NCBI GenBank assembly: GCA_026992695.1
Contig: JALWYP010000275.1
Span: 1 to 5,887 of the forward strand
Source of the DNA: Flavobacteriaceae bacterium
Lineage (GTDB): Bacteria; Bacteroidota; Bacteroidia; Flavobacteriales; Flavobacteriaceae
Direction of reading: 5' to 3'
Length of the DNA stretch: 5,887 bases
Part shown: positions 5,297 to 5,887 of the stretch, in pieces
Position numbering within the stretch: position 1 is the first letter of the stretch
Layout: each line of letters begins with the position of its first letter
The notes under the pieces: generated by a model
What the model was told of the DNA's origin: nothing
The model's input: the letters and a program-made list of their open reading frames with translations, nothing else
Databases searched by the model: none
Program-made: the position numbers and the translations under genes

Positions 5297-5887
5297 TTAT
5301 TCAAATAATAGGCTTGCTTCCAAATTCATGTTTTGAATAAATAAAATAGCTTTTTCAATATCTACAGCCAACAACCTGTCATTTTCTACAAAACTTACCT
5401 CGCTTCTAAAGGCTTGTAGGAAATTTTCTATAAAATCTGAAGACTTTTTTGGTCTCCTAAATTCTATTGCTTGCGAAGCGTTTAACAATTCAATAGCTAA
5501 GATACGCTCTACGTTTTCTATAATTTTTAAACATTTGGTTGCCGCATTAGCTCCCATACTCACGTGGTCTTCTTGCCCGTTTGAAGAAACTATAGAATCT
5601 ACCGAAGCCGGTGTAGCCAATTGCTTATTTTGACTTACAATACTTGCCGCTGTATATTGGGGTATCATAAACCCACTGTTTAAACCCGGGTTTTTTACTA
5701 AAAAGTTAGGCAAACCCCTGCTTCCCGATATAAGTTGGTAGGTTCTTCTTTCTGAAATACTTCCCAGTTCGGCAATAGCAATACCAAGAAAATCTAACGC
5801 TAATGCTAACGGTTGTCCGTGAAAATTACCTCCCGAAACAATGCTATCTTCTTCCCAAAAAATATTAGGATTATCGGTTACCGAGTT
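5297..5887 (-). CDS. hutH: Histidine ammonia-lyase, C-terminal part (5' end outside window)
   Basis: HutH removes ammonia from L-histidine to give urocanate, the first step of histidine use. The frame is open to the right edge, showing 196 of an expected roughly 500 residues; the TTG at 5713 is an internal codon, not a start. Visible landmarks of the class I aromatic lyase family are NSVTDNP (1-7 of the visible part), SGGNFHGQP (18-26, active-site Phe-His region), SERR (45-48), GLNSGFMIPQYTAA (68-81) and GQEDHVSMG (104-112), whose Glu is the active-site acid. The HAL-type wording QEDHVSMG argues against the tyrosine ammonia-lyase clade of flexirubin clusters, which I recall as having NQDIVSMG. 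The Ala-Ser-Gly that forms the MIO cofactor lies outside the window. The gene is followed at 33 bases by the GH12 lipoprotein rather than by hutU or hutI. Confidence 0.93.
   Translation of the reverse strand, partial: NSVTDNPNIFWEEDSIVSGGNFHGQPLALALDFLGIAIAELGSISERRTYQLISGSRGLPNFLVKNPGLNSGFMIPQYTAASIVSQNKQLATPASVDSIVSSNGQEDHVSMGANAATKCLKIIENVERILAIELLNASQAIEFRRPKKSSDFIENFLQAFRSEVSFVENDRLLAVDIEKAILFIQNMNLEASLLFE

Noticed and set aside
5297..5887. Tyrosine ammonia-lyase of a flexirubin pigment cluster
   Set aside because: The QEDHVSMG motif is of the histidine-specific type, and no pigment biosynthesis genes are in the window.

Overview
The window looks like a chromosomal segment of a member of the Bacteroidota, most likely a Flavobacteriia-type organism. 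The DNA is AT-rich and gene starts follow A/T-rich leaders without a Shine-Dalgarno sequence. Two upstream regions carry exact matches to the Bacteroidota -7 promoter element (TAnnTTTG). The proteins (PorT-like small outer-membrane barrels, a SpoIIAA/STAS-like small protein, XerD, type II dehydroquinase, histidine ammonia-lyase) fit that phylum. There is no rRNA, tRNA, CRISPR array or insertion sequence, and no gene-free stretch above about 90 bases.

Layout. (1) Positions 1-1325, plus strand: the end of an operon cut by the left edge. It encodes two exported proteins I do not recognise, joined by an ATGA stop/start overlap: a beta-rich protein with a signal peptide and a C-terminal membrane anchor, then a six-cysteine secreted protein. 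(2) Positions 1393-3023, minus strand: aroQ (shikimate pathway) and two small outer-membrane beta-barrel genes. The barrel gene next to aroQ has its own promoter, an upstream palindrome and a good intrinsic terminator. (3) Positions 3035-3937, plus strand: xerD, divergent from the second barrel gene with only 11 bases between start codons. (4) Positions 4020-4403, plus strand: a SpoIIAA/STAS-like cytoplasmic protein. (5) Positions 4400-5887, minus strand: the C-terminal 196 residues of histidine ammonia-lyase (hutH), then a lipoprotein with a glycoside hydrolase family 12 (GH12) catalytic domain, 33 bases downstream and probably co-transcribed.

Most of this is ordinary core genome. The parts most worth following are the unrecognised exported pair at the left edge, the GH12 lipoprotein behind hutH, the shared-stop palindrome between it and the STAS-like gene, and the compact control regions around the barrel genes. 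I see no clear evidence of a complete new defence or mobile system. Start codons were reassigned for the second barrel gene (3023) and the GH12 lipoprotein (5263), because the longer readings put extra residues in front of clean signal peptides.
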